64,000 nt of DNA from Larimichthys crocea (lineage: Eukaryota; Chordata; Actinopteri; Sciaenidae): positions 14,809,760-14,873,759 of the forward strand of contig NC_040027.1 in the NCBI RefSeq assembly GCF_000972845.2. Direction: 5' to 3'. Positions 42,901 to 56,100 of the stretch are shown here, piece by piece. Below the pieces are notes generated by a model. That model had not been told where the DNA came from, searched no databases, and saw only the letters and a list, made by a program, of their open reading frames with translations. Numbering within the stretch: position 1 is the stretch's first letter; every line of letters begins with the position of its first letter. The translations under genes were made by a program, and so were the position numbers.

Positions 42901-44984
42901 CCCCATCCTGTATCTGATGTTGGTCCTGTCCCACCTGTGACACATTCACGAAACACGCGTTACTCAAATGTCATCAAGTGTAGTTGAGGTGCTAAAATAA
43001 AAAGAAACAAACACAGATTTCTTCACTTACCGATTGGTGGGAAGTTTTTTCTGTATGTGAACCACAGTCGTGAAGTGACATCTGATAAAATCTCATCTTT
43101 CTCTACACGAAGACCAGAAATCACAGAATTACAAAAGTGTATACTCGCTAATATGATTCATAGTAACTTTAAGTTTGTTTCTCTCTGTGTCCTACCTGTG
43201 AGTGCATTGTATTCTTCCCCTAAGATCCACACGGGGTCTGAAGTCTCAGGAAAATCTTCAAACTCTCCAAAGCGAAGTGTGTCGTACGTCAAGGTAGCTG
43301 CAAAAGAGGAACAAAGTCAACTGGAAGGTATGTGAGGAATCTACAGAGAAGATCGTCATACTGCTTGTCAGGTTGTTGACAACTAATGACTTGTTGCAGC
43401 CACTAAGCGTGTGAGTATATCTGGAGAAGACTTCCAGCCATTTCCTGGAAGGAAAAAAAAGTTCCTACCATTTTAAATATGTTTGTTTTTGTAGATTAAC
43501 TTATGCCTTATTTAATATGCAATGGAACAAGTGAAAGAGAAATCTCCCTGTGGGAAAAATAAAGTATCAAGTTTAAAGTTCCTCCAGAGTGCCATGTCAT
43601 AGTAACGCAAACACACTTTACTGATGAGCCTGAAAAACGTATTTTAAGTCAAGTCGAGTCAACTTTATTGTCAATGCTACAAGTTAAAAAGATATCTAAG
43701 AAAAAATACGGCAAATCTAAAAGATATAAACAGTATAAATATGACAAATATAGAAGCAGTATAAACAGTGAGATCTATCAATAATAAAATATGTATACAA
43801 CAGTTTTTTGACTGGCATAGTGCGTAGGTTTGTAAAAAGAGTTTTTAAAGTTTGTAAAGTGGCTGGTGGAATAATCCGGCACATCGGTTGGAGGTTGAAG
43901 GTTGGTTGGGAACGGTAAAATTTGTCGCATCAGAGGCCGAGATATCTTCACTTTTAGTCCTTGTTATTGATAAACACTCAAACTCAAACACTGACACTGA
44001 ATCCTACATTTCCCATAATGCATCATCTGGTAAATCTTTCAAACTTTTTTTTTTTGGTGACAAAATGATTCACACTTTCCAATAAGTGAATAAAGTACTT
44101 AAACAAGTACTACAGTGGTGACTTTAATGAAGTATAAAGTACAGCAGCAGTGTGTATCTGCAGGCTTGTCACTGCACCAGGCTCACAGCCAGGTATGAAA
44201 AAAAAGGGGGAAACAGTAATGGGACACCATTACAGGGGACGCTTCCTCTTATGAAAGACAAGAAAAAAAACAGAGTTTGGCCATTTTGTGCCTGTTATAA
44301 ACACACTGGAAAGAGTATTTACATGAATATAAAGTTTAAAAAAAGCAGGTTACTCGAAAGATGCAGAGGGCTGGCTCACGGTAAAGTAGCTGCTTTTGAA
44401 AAAATATCCTATATTATAACAAATACTGATAAATATTATGAGAAATGGGGAATGTTTTTAAGACTGTGTTCTTTACAGGGTAGCTAAAATATTTCTGCAT
44501 ATATTGTGGAGGTGGACTGGATGTTATGCAGGGATCTGTTTCCCGGAAGTCTCAACTCAACTCAAACTTTATTTATAAAGCACATTTAAAAACAGCTGAG
44601 GTTGACTCAGTGCTGTACAGGCTAATACATATAATTAACATATAATTACAAAAACAAACAATAATTACAAAACTCTACTTGTGGTCAGTGAATTTCATAT
44701 GGGACAACAACAGCATAGTGATTGTTTCCTGGTAAATTGACTTAACATATTGAGCATGGACTGATGGATCTGTATTTCATTTTCTATTTGTTATTTTTAT
44801 GTTTTATTGTCAAAATAAGATCAATCTATCTATGCATGAAAACATAGCTATGGATATTATATTCCATGTTTGCCTTATTTTGTCCCACTGTAGATATAAA
44901 AGGAGAATTTTTAAGTTACAAAATTAAAAGGTCTTTATTTTCAGGTAATTATACATGCTTGAATTTCCTTCCGGATCAATAAAG

Positions 44985-45023
<39 letters not shown>

Positions 45024-46060
45024 GCATGTAAACATAGTTATGAATATTATATTCCATGTTTGCCTTATTTTGAAAATAAAGTCCCCAAATCTTACACACT
45101 GAACCTTTAACAATTCTTAGAGCTTCTTCTAGTTAGAAAATTAAAGAAAGTTAAATACCTTCTTCTGCATGACAATCAAAAAATATCATTATTATTATTT
45201 TAAAGGTCCAGTATTTTTAGTATTTTTTAGTAAGATTTCATTTTCTATTTGTTATTTTTTTATGTTTTATTGTCAAAATAAGATGCATCTTTTATCTTGA
45301 CTTGGCCTTATTTTTTTATTATTATTATTGTTTTTTTTCCACTGTTCTCTTAGTTAATCTTGTAAAATGTAAATTTTTTCCACTGTTCTCTTAGTTAATC
45401 TTGTAAAATGTAAATAAAACATCTGAATCATTTAAAAAAAGCAGGTTAGTCGCTCATGACAGACAGGAAAAGTTGGCTGCTGTCATGTTTGGACGCAGAC
45501 AGCTGTGATTTAAAGCTTCACAGCTGAAGAATTAAAGCGTGTACTTGCAGTCGAATAAGATAAAACAATAAATATGTTAATTATCGATCAATTAGACACG
45601 ATATAACCTCTTTAATCGGTGCTAAACAACAGTCAGCCTGATAACTTGGTGGTGATGGTGACAGTGCATCCTGGGCGTTATCATGACGGCTTGGCGTAAA
45701 CAAACCAACAACAACAACAAGAAAAAAGGCACATTATAAAGAGACATGAGCTGACATCAGCACAGGTGAGTTCTGCACACAGGTACAGGTAATCCCGCCG
45801 TTGTCAGGGCGGGAAATCCGCCACATTTACAACAACAACAGCAGGCTAAGACGTTAGCTCCCCTCATCACTGTAGCAGGCCACAAAAAGCAGCGTTCAAG
45901 ACCGGCAGCTGCAGCTGACAACCCCGCTGTGACAGAGCGGGTCTGTCCGCCGGGACTCAACCTGAATGTGTTGTTGATGAATTTAAAAGCTGAGCTCGTT
46001 GCAGCAGAAGAGAATAAATGTTATTTTAACTATAAAAAATCTCCGTTTACCTGCATCCAT
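39961..46060 (-). CDS. atg4b: autophagy-related cysteine protease ATG4B, complete
   Basis: Cytosolic C54-family protease that trims pro-LC3/GABARAP to expose the C-terminal glycine and later releases lipidated forms. Thirteen coding exons: 46051-46060, 43196-43297, 43031-43102, 42836-42934, 42559-42660, 42380-42452, 41682-41761, 41193-41389, 40799-40877, 40514-40659, 40350-40406, 40155-40248, 39961-40034. They sum to 1185 nt, giving 394 residues; human has 393. Catalytic residues are C74 in [13 protein letters not shown], and D279 and H281 in YLDPHTTQ. The C-terminal FEIL after an acidic run is the LC3-interacting tail. The first exon encodes only MDA plus one base, as in mammals. The exon 3 acceptor was set to give TEKDEIL. 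The exon 8 loop (about residues 180-215, [14 protein letters not shown] region) is the variable part. Intron 1 is 2.75 kb and rich in repeats. Confidence 0.96.
43640..43880. repeat. dispersed repeat fragment in atg4b intron 1
   Basis: Starts with GTCAAGTCGAGTCAACTTTA, then an AT-rich body with repeated ATAAACAGTATAA motifs. This resembles the 3' end region of a fish non-LTR element. Non-coding. Confidence 0.4.
44554..45130. repeat. repeat cluster in atg4b intron 1
   Basis: Begins with a reversed LINE tail (CAACTCAACTCAAACTTTATTT). It then carries a module around TGTGGTCAGTGAATTTCATA, a module GATATAAAAGGAGAATTTTT, a (TATC)n array at about 44985-45022, and a terminus CTTACACACTGAACCTTTAA. The same modules recur near 46960-47450. 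The GGTCCAGTGTGT and ACACACTG-ACCTTTAA ends belong to a common fish DNA element. Confidence 0.65.
45333..45415. repeat. 41-bp tandem duplication
   Basis: The block around CCACTGTTCTCTTAGTTAAT is repeated perfectly with a shift of exactly 41 bases, in atg4b intron 1. Confidence 0.9.
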
Positions 46061-46260
46061 CCCGACGGTCTTCACCCTATCTTGTTTGTTGTTCTCTCCA
46101 CTCTGACCCGGCTCGACCAATGGGGAGAGAGAGCTGCGGTGGAATGTGGAGAGAGGCGGGACACGCCGTGCGACATCCAATAAGATCTGAGAAGGGCGGG
46201 GTTGTTTTTTGCCCTTAGCCAATCAGCAGCGGGTAACGTATCGTCCCCGTTGAAAACAGT
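46061..46260 (-). promoter_or_regulatory. atg4b: atg4b 5' UTR and promoter
   Basis: Directly upstream of the short first exon. Contains three CCAAT boxes (46117, 46177, 46219, read as ATTGG on the gene strand) and a GC box GGGCGGGG at 46194-46201. It has no obvious TATA box, consistent with a housekeeping NF-Y/Sp1-type promoter. The start site is inferred to lie between the ATG and the first boxes. Confidence 0.6.
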
Positions 46261-46879
46261 GTAGGGTGACAGACTGAAGGACATAAAAGCTCCACGCTGC
46301 TCCTTTGTCTGACCATGACACAGCGACTGTACACGTAGATATCTGTCTCCTGTTTAAAGGTCCAGTGTGTGCGATCACTGCAGTCTCCTCACATCATCAT
46401 TAGTGTGAACAAACACTTGAAAGACTCAGTTTATCAGAACCAGAAATACTTTAATAATCCCAGGGGGGAAATTATTTCTGTTACAATACTCCAGTATACA
46501 AACAAACAAAAACAACATATGTAAGAACAAAATATATATACATATATAAACCATATGAATGTATTAAAGGTATATAAAAGATCATTTACAGTTAAATAAT
46601 GTGCAACAACTTCAAAAAGTGTGTCAGATTGCAGGCAGATGTTGGTTTGCAGAGGGAGCGATGTATAGGACAACGATGCTGACATGCGGGATCTCTCTCA
46701 GCAGATAGTATGGTCGGAGTCCAACGGCTACCAGGCCAACATCCGGGCTACAGAGCTGTTCTTTAGTTGCGATGTGACCGGGATTACACCATCTGCTGTT
46801 AACTGGAACGGCAACCCATTCACCTTTCCGTTTACCGCTCTTGGTACAATCCTGGTCGGCCCTGACACTGTGAAAGTCC

Positions 46880-47217
46880 AGTATTTAGTTTGTCTGTTCT
46901 GGGCTACTGTAGAAACAAGATGTTTCAACATGGTGGCCCCCATAAAAGAGGACCCGCTCCCACTGTAGATATAAAAGGAGAATTTTTAAGTTACAAAATT
47001 AAAAGGTTCTTATTTTCAGGTGATTATACATGCTTGAATTTCCTTCCGGATAAATGCTAAGATATTTAAACTCTACTTGTGGTCAGTGAATTTCATATGG
47101 GACAACAACAGCATAGTGGTTGTTTCCTGGTAAATGGACTTAACATATTGAGCATGGACTGATGGACCTGTATTTCATTTTCTATTTGTTATTTTTATGT
47201 TTTATTTTCAAAATAAG

Positions 47218-47263
<46 letters not shown>

Positions 47264-47450
47264 GCATGCATGAAAACATAGTTATGAATATTATATTCCA
47301 TGTTTACCTTATTTTGAAAATAAAGTCCCCAAGTCCCCAAATTAAAGAAAGTTAAATACCTTCTTCTGCATGACTATCAAATCATTATCATTGTTATTAT
47401 TTTAAAGGTCCGGTGTTTTTAGTATTTTTAGTAAGATTTAGTAGTTATTG
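46880..47450. repeat. repeat cluster sharing modules with atg4b intron 1
   Basis: Includes GGGCTACTGTAGAAACAAGA, ATGGTGGCCCCCATAAAAGA, GATATAAAAGGAGAATTTTT, TGTGGTCAGTGAATTTCATA and a (TATC)n array at 47217-47262. The last three are shared with 44672-45060 in similar order. It also ends in the usual fish DNA-element sequence near AAGGTCCGGTGTTTTTAG. Confidence 0.65.
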
Positions 47451-48261
47451 GCAGCAATGAAATATAATATTTATTAGAATGTTTCCTTTAATGTATAATC
47501 ACATGTAAATAAGAATTGTTGTGTTTTCTTTGTCTGTGCACAGGCTAAATATATGACACATTTCTAAAAGCCCTTTATATTTACATTTATTTACAGCGGG
47601 TCCTCTTCTTAGCCCTGAGCAGACAAACAGAACACTGATCTACATAGGGCCTTTGGCAGCCAAGGAGGAAGGACAGGGTGAGGCGTAGGGGAGTATTCAT
47701 TTGGTTTTAGTCTGCAACTTTACAATCTTTACAATCTACAGTCTTTTACACCAAGGTGTTAGCTGACCTTAGAGGTAAACACAAACACACACACACACAT
47801 TACACACAAACATCTGTCAACGTGGCGTCGCTGTTGAAAGGTTTTATGGTTTGCAGTTTCAACCCCTAAAACCTTCAGTAATCAACTGCTCGGGTCACAC
47901 AGGGTGCTGTTGTGCTGCATGTTGGTTCAGTGGAAAGTTCCTGCTGCAATAAATGGTAGTGTCATTGGAAAAAGCCGTGTTGACCCGACTATTTCATGTC
48001 AAAGTGGCTGCTGTGAAAAAAGTGTATAATCAAATCTTTTATTTTATTTCAGTTCCTCCATCCAAAGGATACTTTACTGTAAACATCCAAAAATGGCGCT
48101 CAGACTACGGCTGAGGTCAAACAAATGAATAAAATACAGGGAATAAAGACTTGACGTTATTATATGACGTCCATCTACTTTCACAAATAACCAAAACACA
48201 TCCCAGGAGGCCAAACATGTTTACATCCTTTATGTTATAGATGTAGAAAGATTGTTAACTT

Positions 48262-48545
48262 GCAGGTGGCAGCATGATGGTGCAGCAAGAAGGTTCTGGG
48301 ATCAAGCTCCACGGCTCAGGCCTTTCAGTTCCACTTTCTGTGCAGAGTTTGCATGTTCTGCCCTCGAGCAGTCCAAAGACATGCAGGTTAATCTGTGACT
48401 CTAAATTGCCTACAAGTGTGAATGAATGTGTTTGTCTCCATGTGTCAGACCTGTGATGAACTGGCGACCTGTCCAGGGTGACCCAGCGTCTTGCCCAAAG
48501 TCAGCTGGGATTGGATCCAGCTCCCTGATGAGGATAAGAGGTTAT
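48262..48545 (+). repeat. dispersed teleost repeat, forward orientation
   Basis: Contains GAGTTTGCATGTTCTG, CAGTCCAAAGACATGCAGGT and GATGAACTGGCGACCTGTCC, a very widespread fish repeat. The same family lies reversed at 16400-16860. Confidence 0.75.
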
Positions 48546-48912
48546 GGAAAATGAACAAATGTTCACTTTCATTTTTTTTGAGTCACTACAGACAGACTCA
48601 AGAGAAAACTGAAACTTTTTACATTTTGTTTGAATAATGTAACTGAAAAATAGTGCGGACACTTCAAGATAACTACACAAAGTTGTGGTTAGGCCCACAA
48701 ACATCTGGCACAGAACTTTTACATTACATTCACTCAATAAATTTCAGTGAACACGGTTTGAATACAAAACTTCATTGCCTAATGATCATTATTGTATAAA
48801 AAACATCTGGGTAAAAATCAGCTGGGATTACATGTCTGGAAAACAGCTGCTAAAAAATCTGCTTATTAACAATCAATCAACATTTACCACAGCAGAGTTA
48901 ACACAACAACAA

Positions 48913-48918
48913 TTTATT
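48913..48918 (-). terminator. bok: candidate bok polyadenylation signal
   Basis: AATAAA on the minus strand about 1.2 kb past the bok stop. Other weaker AT-rich sites exist, so use is uncertain. Confidence 0.3.
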
Positions 48919-49372
48919 ATTGTTAATATTTACAGTTGCAGATGACTTACAAACATTTGTTTATATTCTAGGACTCCTAGTGCTACCTGCCATATAAAAC
49001 GACATTATTCATGGAATAAATTCTACTTATAAAAAACAGCCAAAATGTTATCAAAGTGCTCGAGAAAACATACTGTAACTTACCACAGCGATATATTACA
49101 CGTGCCTCACAGTGAACAATGAAGAGAGAGAAAAAGTTGCATTAAGTCTATAGTGCTCTCTGAAATACTCAAACTCAAGACGGACTGTATGGAAATTATA
49201 GGCAGATCCTGCAGCACTCCCCCAGTAGCTAAAGAGCACAAGGGAAAGGCAAAACTTTGTATGACATATTTCATGTTTTCTCTTCTGTTGTGATACAGAA
49301 TAACATGAAGAAACAGCTGTCGGTAGAGATTTAACATTTAACCACCAATATCCACAAAGTTAGATGTCAGTC

Positions 49373-49582
49373 CCAGTGTCGTAGTCAAGAACACCCAAGA
49401 CCAGAGCATATCAAGACCAAGACTTTGAGGGTTTAAGACCAAGACCAAGACTTATACATTTTCTAAAAGATTGCAGAATTTACATACTGCTGTAATAAAT
49501 AAAGAAATGCAGACAATTTCAAGATGAGACCTTCAAAAAGTGATCTGGAGACTAAGACTGCTCTCGAGTACTACAACACTGG
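49373..49582. mobile_element. foldback MITE with CCAGTGTTGTAGTAC-type termini
   Basis: Left end CCAGTGTCGTAGTCAAGA and right end GTACTACAACACTGG form terminal inverted repeats about 210 bases apart. The interior is rich in GACCAAGACC. No coding capacity. In the bok 3' flank. Confidence 0.7.
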
Positions 49583-50137
49583 TTGGTCCTGTTTGCTTTG
49601 AAACATTTGAATTGTTTTTCCTATATAGCAAGGAGTACTGTTATGAACCACTGCACACACTAAAGCCATAAATCAAAATGATTTGGCCCATTTTTTAATT
49701 CCCTTATTTAGGGGAAAATATGCTGTATTGGGCCATATATGCCATCCAGGTGAGAAGTGAAGATTTTTGTAAATCCTCTTGGGTGTCCTCAGTGCCCCAT
49801 ATTCTCCATTACCATTTCCAACCACTAGGTGCAGCCAAACCACTTCCAAACAGGCAGTTCTGCCAGAAAGCTAAAAACATTAACAGTGGGTGAGTTTATA
49901 CATTCACATCAAACATGTGCCATAATACGACCATTCACAATAAATAGAAAATCTAGTAGAGGAAGCAGAAGAAGCGAGGAAAGTCTGTGAAGTGATGAAG
50001 TGTTCATCAATAAAGGCTCAGTGCAACATGAGTGTAAACATAATCCAAAGCAGTGGTTGCTTTAGTGAAGTGTTGGTGTTGGAGTTGGTGGTGGTGTACA
50101 GCGATGGTCAGTCCACTCAGAGTCCAGTCTGTGTCTT

Positions 50138-53100
50138 TCACTTCTCTCTGAGGAGGTACAACACGGTGGCCTTCAAATAGTGTCCAAAGGCACAGACAGC
50201 CGACACCAGCCAGTGAGAGCGAAAGTTGGGATCACTGTTCACCACACATTTTGTTACATCCACCTGTAACAACAGAGAGGACGCAATGAATGAATAAATG
50301 AATGAATGAATCAATCAATCAGACTTGATTTGTGTAGCATTTTTCATACAAACACAATAAAATAGCCCCCTCCCACCTTTATACGACACAAACTGGCAAA
50401 CTGTGGAGACGCTATTTTATCCTTTTGCATTAAGGAAACACCAAAGGCAGGTTAAAAATAAATAAAATAAAAAGATATAATAACAATATAATGTAAAGAT
50501 GTATAAATAGATAGACAAAAATAAAAGAAACTAAAAAAAACATGTTAAATGTATAAATAGATAGACAAGCTAACTAGTAAATAATAAGAAATCAATAATA
50601 GTAAGTAAGCCTATATATGCCTACATACATACATACACACACACCATAAAGTTGGAATAATTTTGTTTGCAGACACATTCCTCTTTTTATTCCCGTTAAT
50701 CCATTAATCAGGAATAAATCACATTGTCACAGTCATTTCCAGAGAAGAGGTAAAAAATATCTGATTCCAGTAATCTCAGCAGCGTCTACAAAAAATGGAC
50801 TTTCATAGCTAAAAAAACCTTCATAGATGAAATTCCACAGTTAAGTGTCAGTCCTGACACTAAGCCCGTCTCCCTCCTAACATCATCTCCCAGTGTTGAA
50901 ATATTACAGTGAGCGCTTGGACTCATTTGTGCTCATGAGGTCAGTTATACAATGCACTGCTCTTCATTTTTGTCACACTCCACTTATCTTCAAAACAGAA
51001 CTGACTTGGGAGCCCTGCCTCTGAGAACATGTGTTCATTTGTTCACTTGTTATGCTCTTTCCAGCAGAGCAGAGACAGAGGCACGTTGCCAGGCCTTGTT
51101 CCTTCTTGTCCCAGAGTTTATTGTTTCTGCAGGATTTTATCAGACAGGCTTTTCCCATTAACGGGATTCAACACAAGACTCATCTACTGTTGTCTCAGGC
51201 AGCAGCTCTAGTTTGTAAAGCAAACAGTCTCAAGTGAAATCCGAGTTAAATCAGGAGAACGATTCCATCAAACTATTCTTATGTCGCGTTCACATCAACT
51301 TTCAAAGAAGTTTTCAGAAAACCAGACATATCTGATAGGGTTAGCTGCTGATTGCAACCCCTTCATCTCACCATCTTTGTCCGAGCACGAAGGAGAAACT
51401 AAGGTGTGTGCGAAAAACTCGGAAAACTCTCTGGAGTCGGCGTTTTGTTTGTCTGTTCTAAATTACTGTAGAAACATAGCGTCTCTACATGGTGGACTCC
51501 GTGGATGAGGACACCTGAAGATATAAAAGGCTCATTCTAAGGTAAAAAAAACAAAACTGTTCTTATTTCCAGGTGATTATACACTAAAAAAAACATAGTT
51601 ATGAATGTTCTATTTAATTTCTGCCATATTCTGTCCCTAAATATTACACATTCGACCTTTAAGTACTCCACACTGATCATTCTTTGATGTATTTGCTAAA
51701 ATATTTCATGATTTCTATCTTTAATTAGTATTATATTTGTATCTCGTGATTTTATTCACATTTATACTGTATATTAATGTCATATATTTTCTGTTCTAGT
51801 GGCTTTATATTTTTCTCTCAAACCAGCCAGTGTATCTGCACCTGTGCGTCATATTCAGATAATCTTCAGATATGATGAAGAGTCGGCACAGTTTTTCATT
51901 TTTATTAAAGTAAAAAGAAGAACTTGAGAAGTTGATGATTCCAACTTCTCAATATGACGATTTTCTGCTTTTCTTTGCTGTATATCTGTATGAAGTGAAT
52001 ATGTTTGGGTTTGGGACCTCCCACCTTCGTAGTCAGACAAAGATGGGAATTCTATTTTGATGTTTTTTTAGACCTAAAGACTAATCAATTAATCAAGAAT
52101 ATAATCATATATAGATCGCATACCCATACACCTAAAAATATAAACTTTGCTGGTATAATATTAATGCCGGGACATGCATATGTGGAAGGGTTAAGTGATT
52201 TTACAGTGAGCATGACATCATTTGCCACACCCAGTATGCCACCTTCAGTTTAACACAGTGGAAGTAGACGCCTTAGAGTTATAACACTCGCACGAACATA
52301 TAATCAGGTAAAAAAAAAAAGTTTCTCTTACCCAGCCGCCTCTCCTTTTCAACCAGGAGGTCAGGCTCTTGCGGACAAACTCCCCCATGCAGTCGACAAT
52401 GGTATGAACCATCGCTGGATGACCATGGCGAACGCAGTCCACTGCCAGGGCTCCTGCCACGGCGTACAAGGAAACCACTTTCCCCCACGTCACACCTGAC
52501 AGGAGACAAGTTGTAGGAGTGTTTGAACTAAAACTGCATCCTCACTCAAAGGTTTATGCAGAGTGCCAATCATGCAAATGGAAAAAGGTTTGTCCTTGTT
52601 TGATCATTTAATAAAACATAAAGTTGGGGGCAGCAGGCAGGCAGTACGACTCGCTAGAGTAGCGAGCAGATCAGTTTTCCAACTTAGTTCACACTTAGCC
52701 ATTTACAGTCAAAGCTTCAGACTATTTCTGCAGTGTTTACATGTCCAGCACATAAAAACTGAGCCTGAACTCCATTCATCTTCTGCAACTGTCTCTAGAA
52801 TCTCGTAAACGGAGGTCATGTTTCTCGTTTCTCTTATGTTGTTACATTTATCTGTGAGGTGCTCCAAAAATGGGAGAAGAAACTAAAACATGAAAGACTT
52901 GTAATAGAAATAAAAGGTCTGAGAAGTCTGGCAGCGATCGTACTCTACCGGTTATACCATTAAATTTCAATCAACAAGGTGGGAGAAGGATGAAGAAGAA
53001 CGCACGAAGGGGTCATAAAGCAACAGAGCAAAAACAGTTTTAGTCTTTGTTATATAATTGTGATAGTTTTCAGTGTCCTGAACGAGGTCATAAAAATGCA

Positions 53101-56100
53101 AATAACGGGAGTGCATCACACAAGATGTCCATGCAAATCAGTTTGAACTGAATGTTTAAAAGTCATCAGGAAAGTCAGCGTGTGGGTGTTAAAGCAAGAT
53201 AAAGAATCCTATCCACACAAACTGCTCACTTGTTTTTTTTATTTTATTTGCTTATATCTGTTATTTCCTTACGTTCCTATTTTCCTTATACATTTCTACT
53301 TTTTTAGCTTATGACTGACTTAAAAAACTGTTGTAATCTATGCAGCAGAGGCTGATATGTTCTGGCATTTAGTTCCTGTGACAGGTCAAGCTCTAAAAAA
53401 TGTGAAGGATTCAGCCTACACAACATTTCCCATAATGCAACTAAACCCTCCTGGCTGTTAAATGCTCACCTCTTTCAAACTCCTCATCCCCAGTTTGTAA
53501 TCAACCAATGTGTAAGTTCAGTCTAGTGCCCCTTGACATTTCATTGTGCAACCCTGTGTTGTAAAATGACAATAAATGAACCATGAAATCATCACGGTGG
53601 GTTCCACCCCAGGAGCTTTGGCTGATACTGTGTGCAGACAGTCCAAAAGTTGTGCTTCAGTTAAGCTGCTGTATTAAGATGTGTCTATGATGGGGAAAAA
53701 AAGGACCCAGTTGTCCCATTAAGGTAGGACTTGCTGATGACTTTGTCTCTCTGGCATTTGGCACTGGACAGGAAGTTTACAGCAGGCTTATCAAAGCTGT
53801 TTTCACTGAAAACAGACCAACTATGTCTGGAAACGACACTGATAAAAGTGGTGAGACTGAACCAGGCTCAGGTCGAGGGTTATGAAACTAAAGACACTAA
53901 AACGATGCTAAAACGCTCCATAGAGCTGAGGGGAAGTGGGAGTCAGATGAAATTTCTCTGTGGGTTTGACACAATGAGCGACAACTTTCACATTACACAC
54001 AGTTTACACACAATTTGATCCATTGTTAATGTGAAACTATTGACAGCTTTAAATAAAAGTTTAAAAAAAAAAGGATCTCATACTACACTGCTGCATGACA
54101 TAAGTGTGGGAGAAAAAGTTTTGGCTGGAGTTTATCTGTCTCTGACATTTGTGTCTGAGCTCATACACATTATTTGTGGTTGTAATCTACTGCTACCCAT
54201 GACTTCCTCTTCACTCTTCACACGGTGACGTGTTTAGACTCTCTACTGTATGTTCAAATTTACACTGCAATCACTGAGACCATATTTTCAACGTGCACAC
54301 TGAAAGCCAAACTGCAATTTGTATAAATAAACACCCAACTCTTATGTTTGGATTGAAGATGTACTTTAATTTTTAATATGTTTGGTGAAGTCAGTCATTC
54401 ACCGTGCACATAAATAAGGACTAGACTAACCTGATCTTTGCAGCAGACTGCTTTGTTACATTCCCAAAGGAATAAGCCAGCTGAGGTTCATGACTGAACT
54501 CCCTGGGTGGGGTCCAGACTGTCTGTAACAATCACTCTCTCAAGCAACAAGTTAACCTAATATGGTCTGAATGTGTTCCCTACGTTTCCTTTCCTGCAAA
54601 GGGATAATGACCGGCAAAAAAAAAAAGAAGAAGAAAAGTTTCTGCCTAACTGAAGAGTCCCGTGGTCACCCTGTAAAAGAGGTGTTTACGTGATAAAGTA
54701 GCATGGTATTGGTTAATTTTTAAGAGGTGTTTAAGAGGTATTAATATGTGCAACAGTATTAGTTCTCCAAACAAAGTGTATTGTATTTGCTTCAAGCTCT
54801 GAACTTCCTCCTACCCGATGACAATAAAATAAAGAACTTCCCTAAAAAGAGCAAACCCTGTGTGTAATGCTCGAGCATAAACCTGATAAAAGAGCACTAA
54901 AGATAGTTCCCATGACCCAGGCTTGTATGCATGGTTATGATTTACAATACAACCAGATTTTTTTTTATGTGGACCTACCTGTGGAGAAAATATCTGCAGC
55001 CACAGCCAGGAAAGCATCGGACACAATGCTCTCTGACGCAACCGTGATGTTGAGCTGTCGTGCTACATTACGGTAAACGTTGGGTCGGAGGTACTCCAAC
55101 TCATCACCTGCGGGTCAAAACACAAGAGAGTGAACTCAGTCAAAAGAGAGACGTGTGCTGAATGTTTGTAGTGCCTCTGGCTTTGTGTTTAGGTTTTACA
55201 CACAGTTAAAACAAGTCCGAGTAATGTTTTTAATTTTATTTATTAGAAAGAGTCAGTGTTTTTTTCCACTATAGCTATAGTTATACTGGGTCTGAACTTA
55301 CTGGTATGAACATTGGGTTAATGGCAGCTGATACTGGCTAGATTTTTTAGCAACCTTCAGTTTGATATTATATAACAAAACTGCGTTACTTGGCTGACTT
55401 TATTACTCTTCTACACTTGTATTACTATAACAACAGCGTAACATTTTACTTAAATGCTAAATTTTAGTTCAATATACATCAATTATTGTCATTTATTGTC
55501 GTTCTTTAGTGGATTCTTATTGATATTTTTTTAAACTATTCTTTTCTCAAGCCTCTGATCTGCTGAAGATATAAAAAGTACATTTTGTTTTAAAAACAAC
55601 AGCACTCTGGGGAAACCATATTCAACAGACATTTGCTTTCTTGCTGAGACTTCAGTGAGAAGTCTGATACCTCTCTCATGTCTGTTTGTTTCATATGTGG
55701 CTTGGCATAAAGATGCAGGATGCAGGAGGAAACAGCTAGAAACAGTCTGGTTGCCTGGCAACTATTGCTAGCCAAGAAATAGCCAGAAACATTTAATGTT
55801 GTTTTTACACTCAACTGATCACAGATGCTTTTAAAGGAACAAGAGCAGTGGCTCTTGTTCCTTTAAAATCTGAATTTTTCCATTTGAGCGGGGAGGCTTT
55901 GCTGTACCTGGGAATAACTTTTTATCCAGTAGACTTCAAAGTCCAAGAGTTTCATCTCTTTAATGAATTCTGGGCTCAGAGGTTTACCCAGTCTTTGGTC
56001 GTCTTTGTTGAGTTTCCAGTGAATTGCATAACTATCCAAACTGGAGGTGGGGTAATAACCACAAATGGTAATGTGAACCCTCAGACGGGAGGAGCCATGT

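Larger units (their letters stand above)
46261..50137. other. intergenic region between atg4b and bok
   Basis: No coding exon seen. Holds parts of the GGTCCAGTGTGT DNA element (46360, 46880-47450), a dispersed teleost repeat (48262-48545), a foldback element (49373-49582) and the probable bok 3' UTR (about 48900-50137). The frame at 46684-46968 lies in the repeat region and is not a gene. Confidence 0.6.

Noticed and set aside
46684..46968. Plus-strand frame of 94 codons upstream of atg4b
   Set aside because: It overlaps a dispersed DNA element, with an antisense frame of equal quality and no family match.
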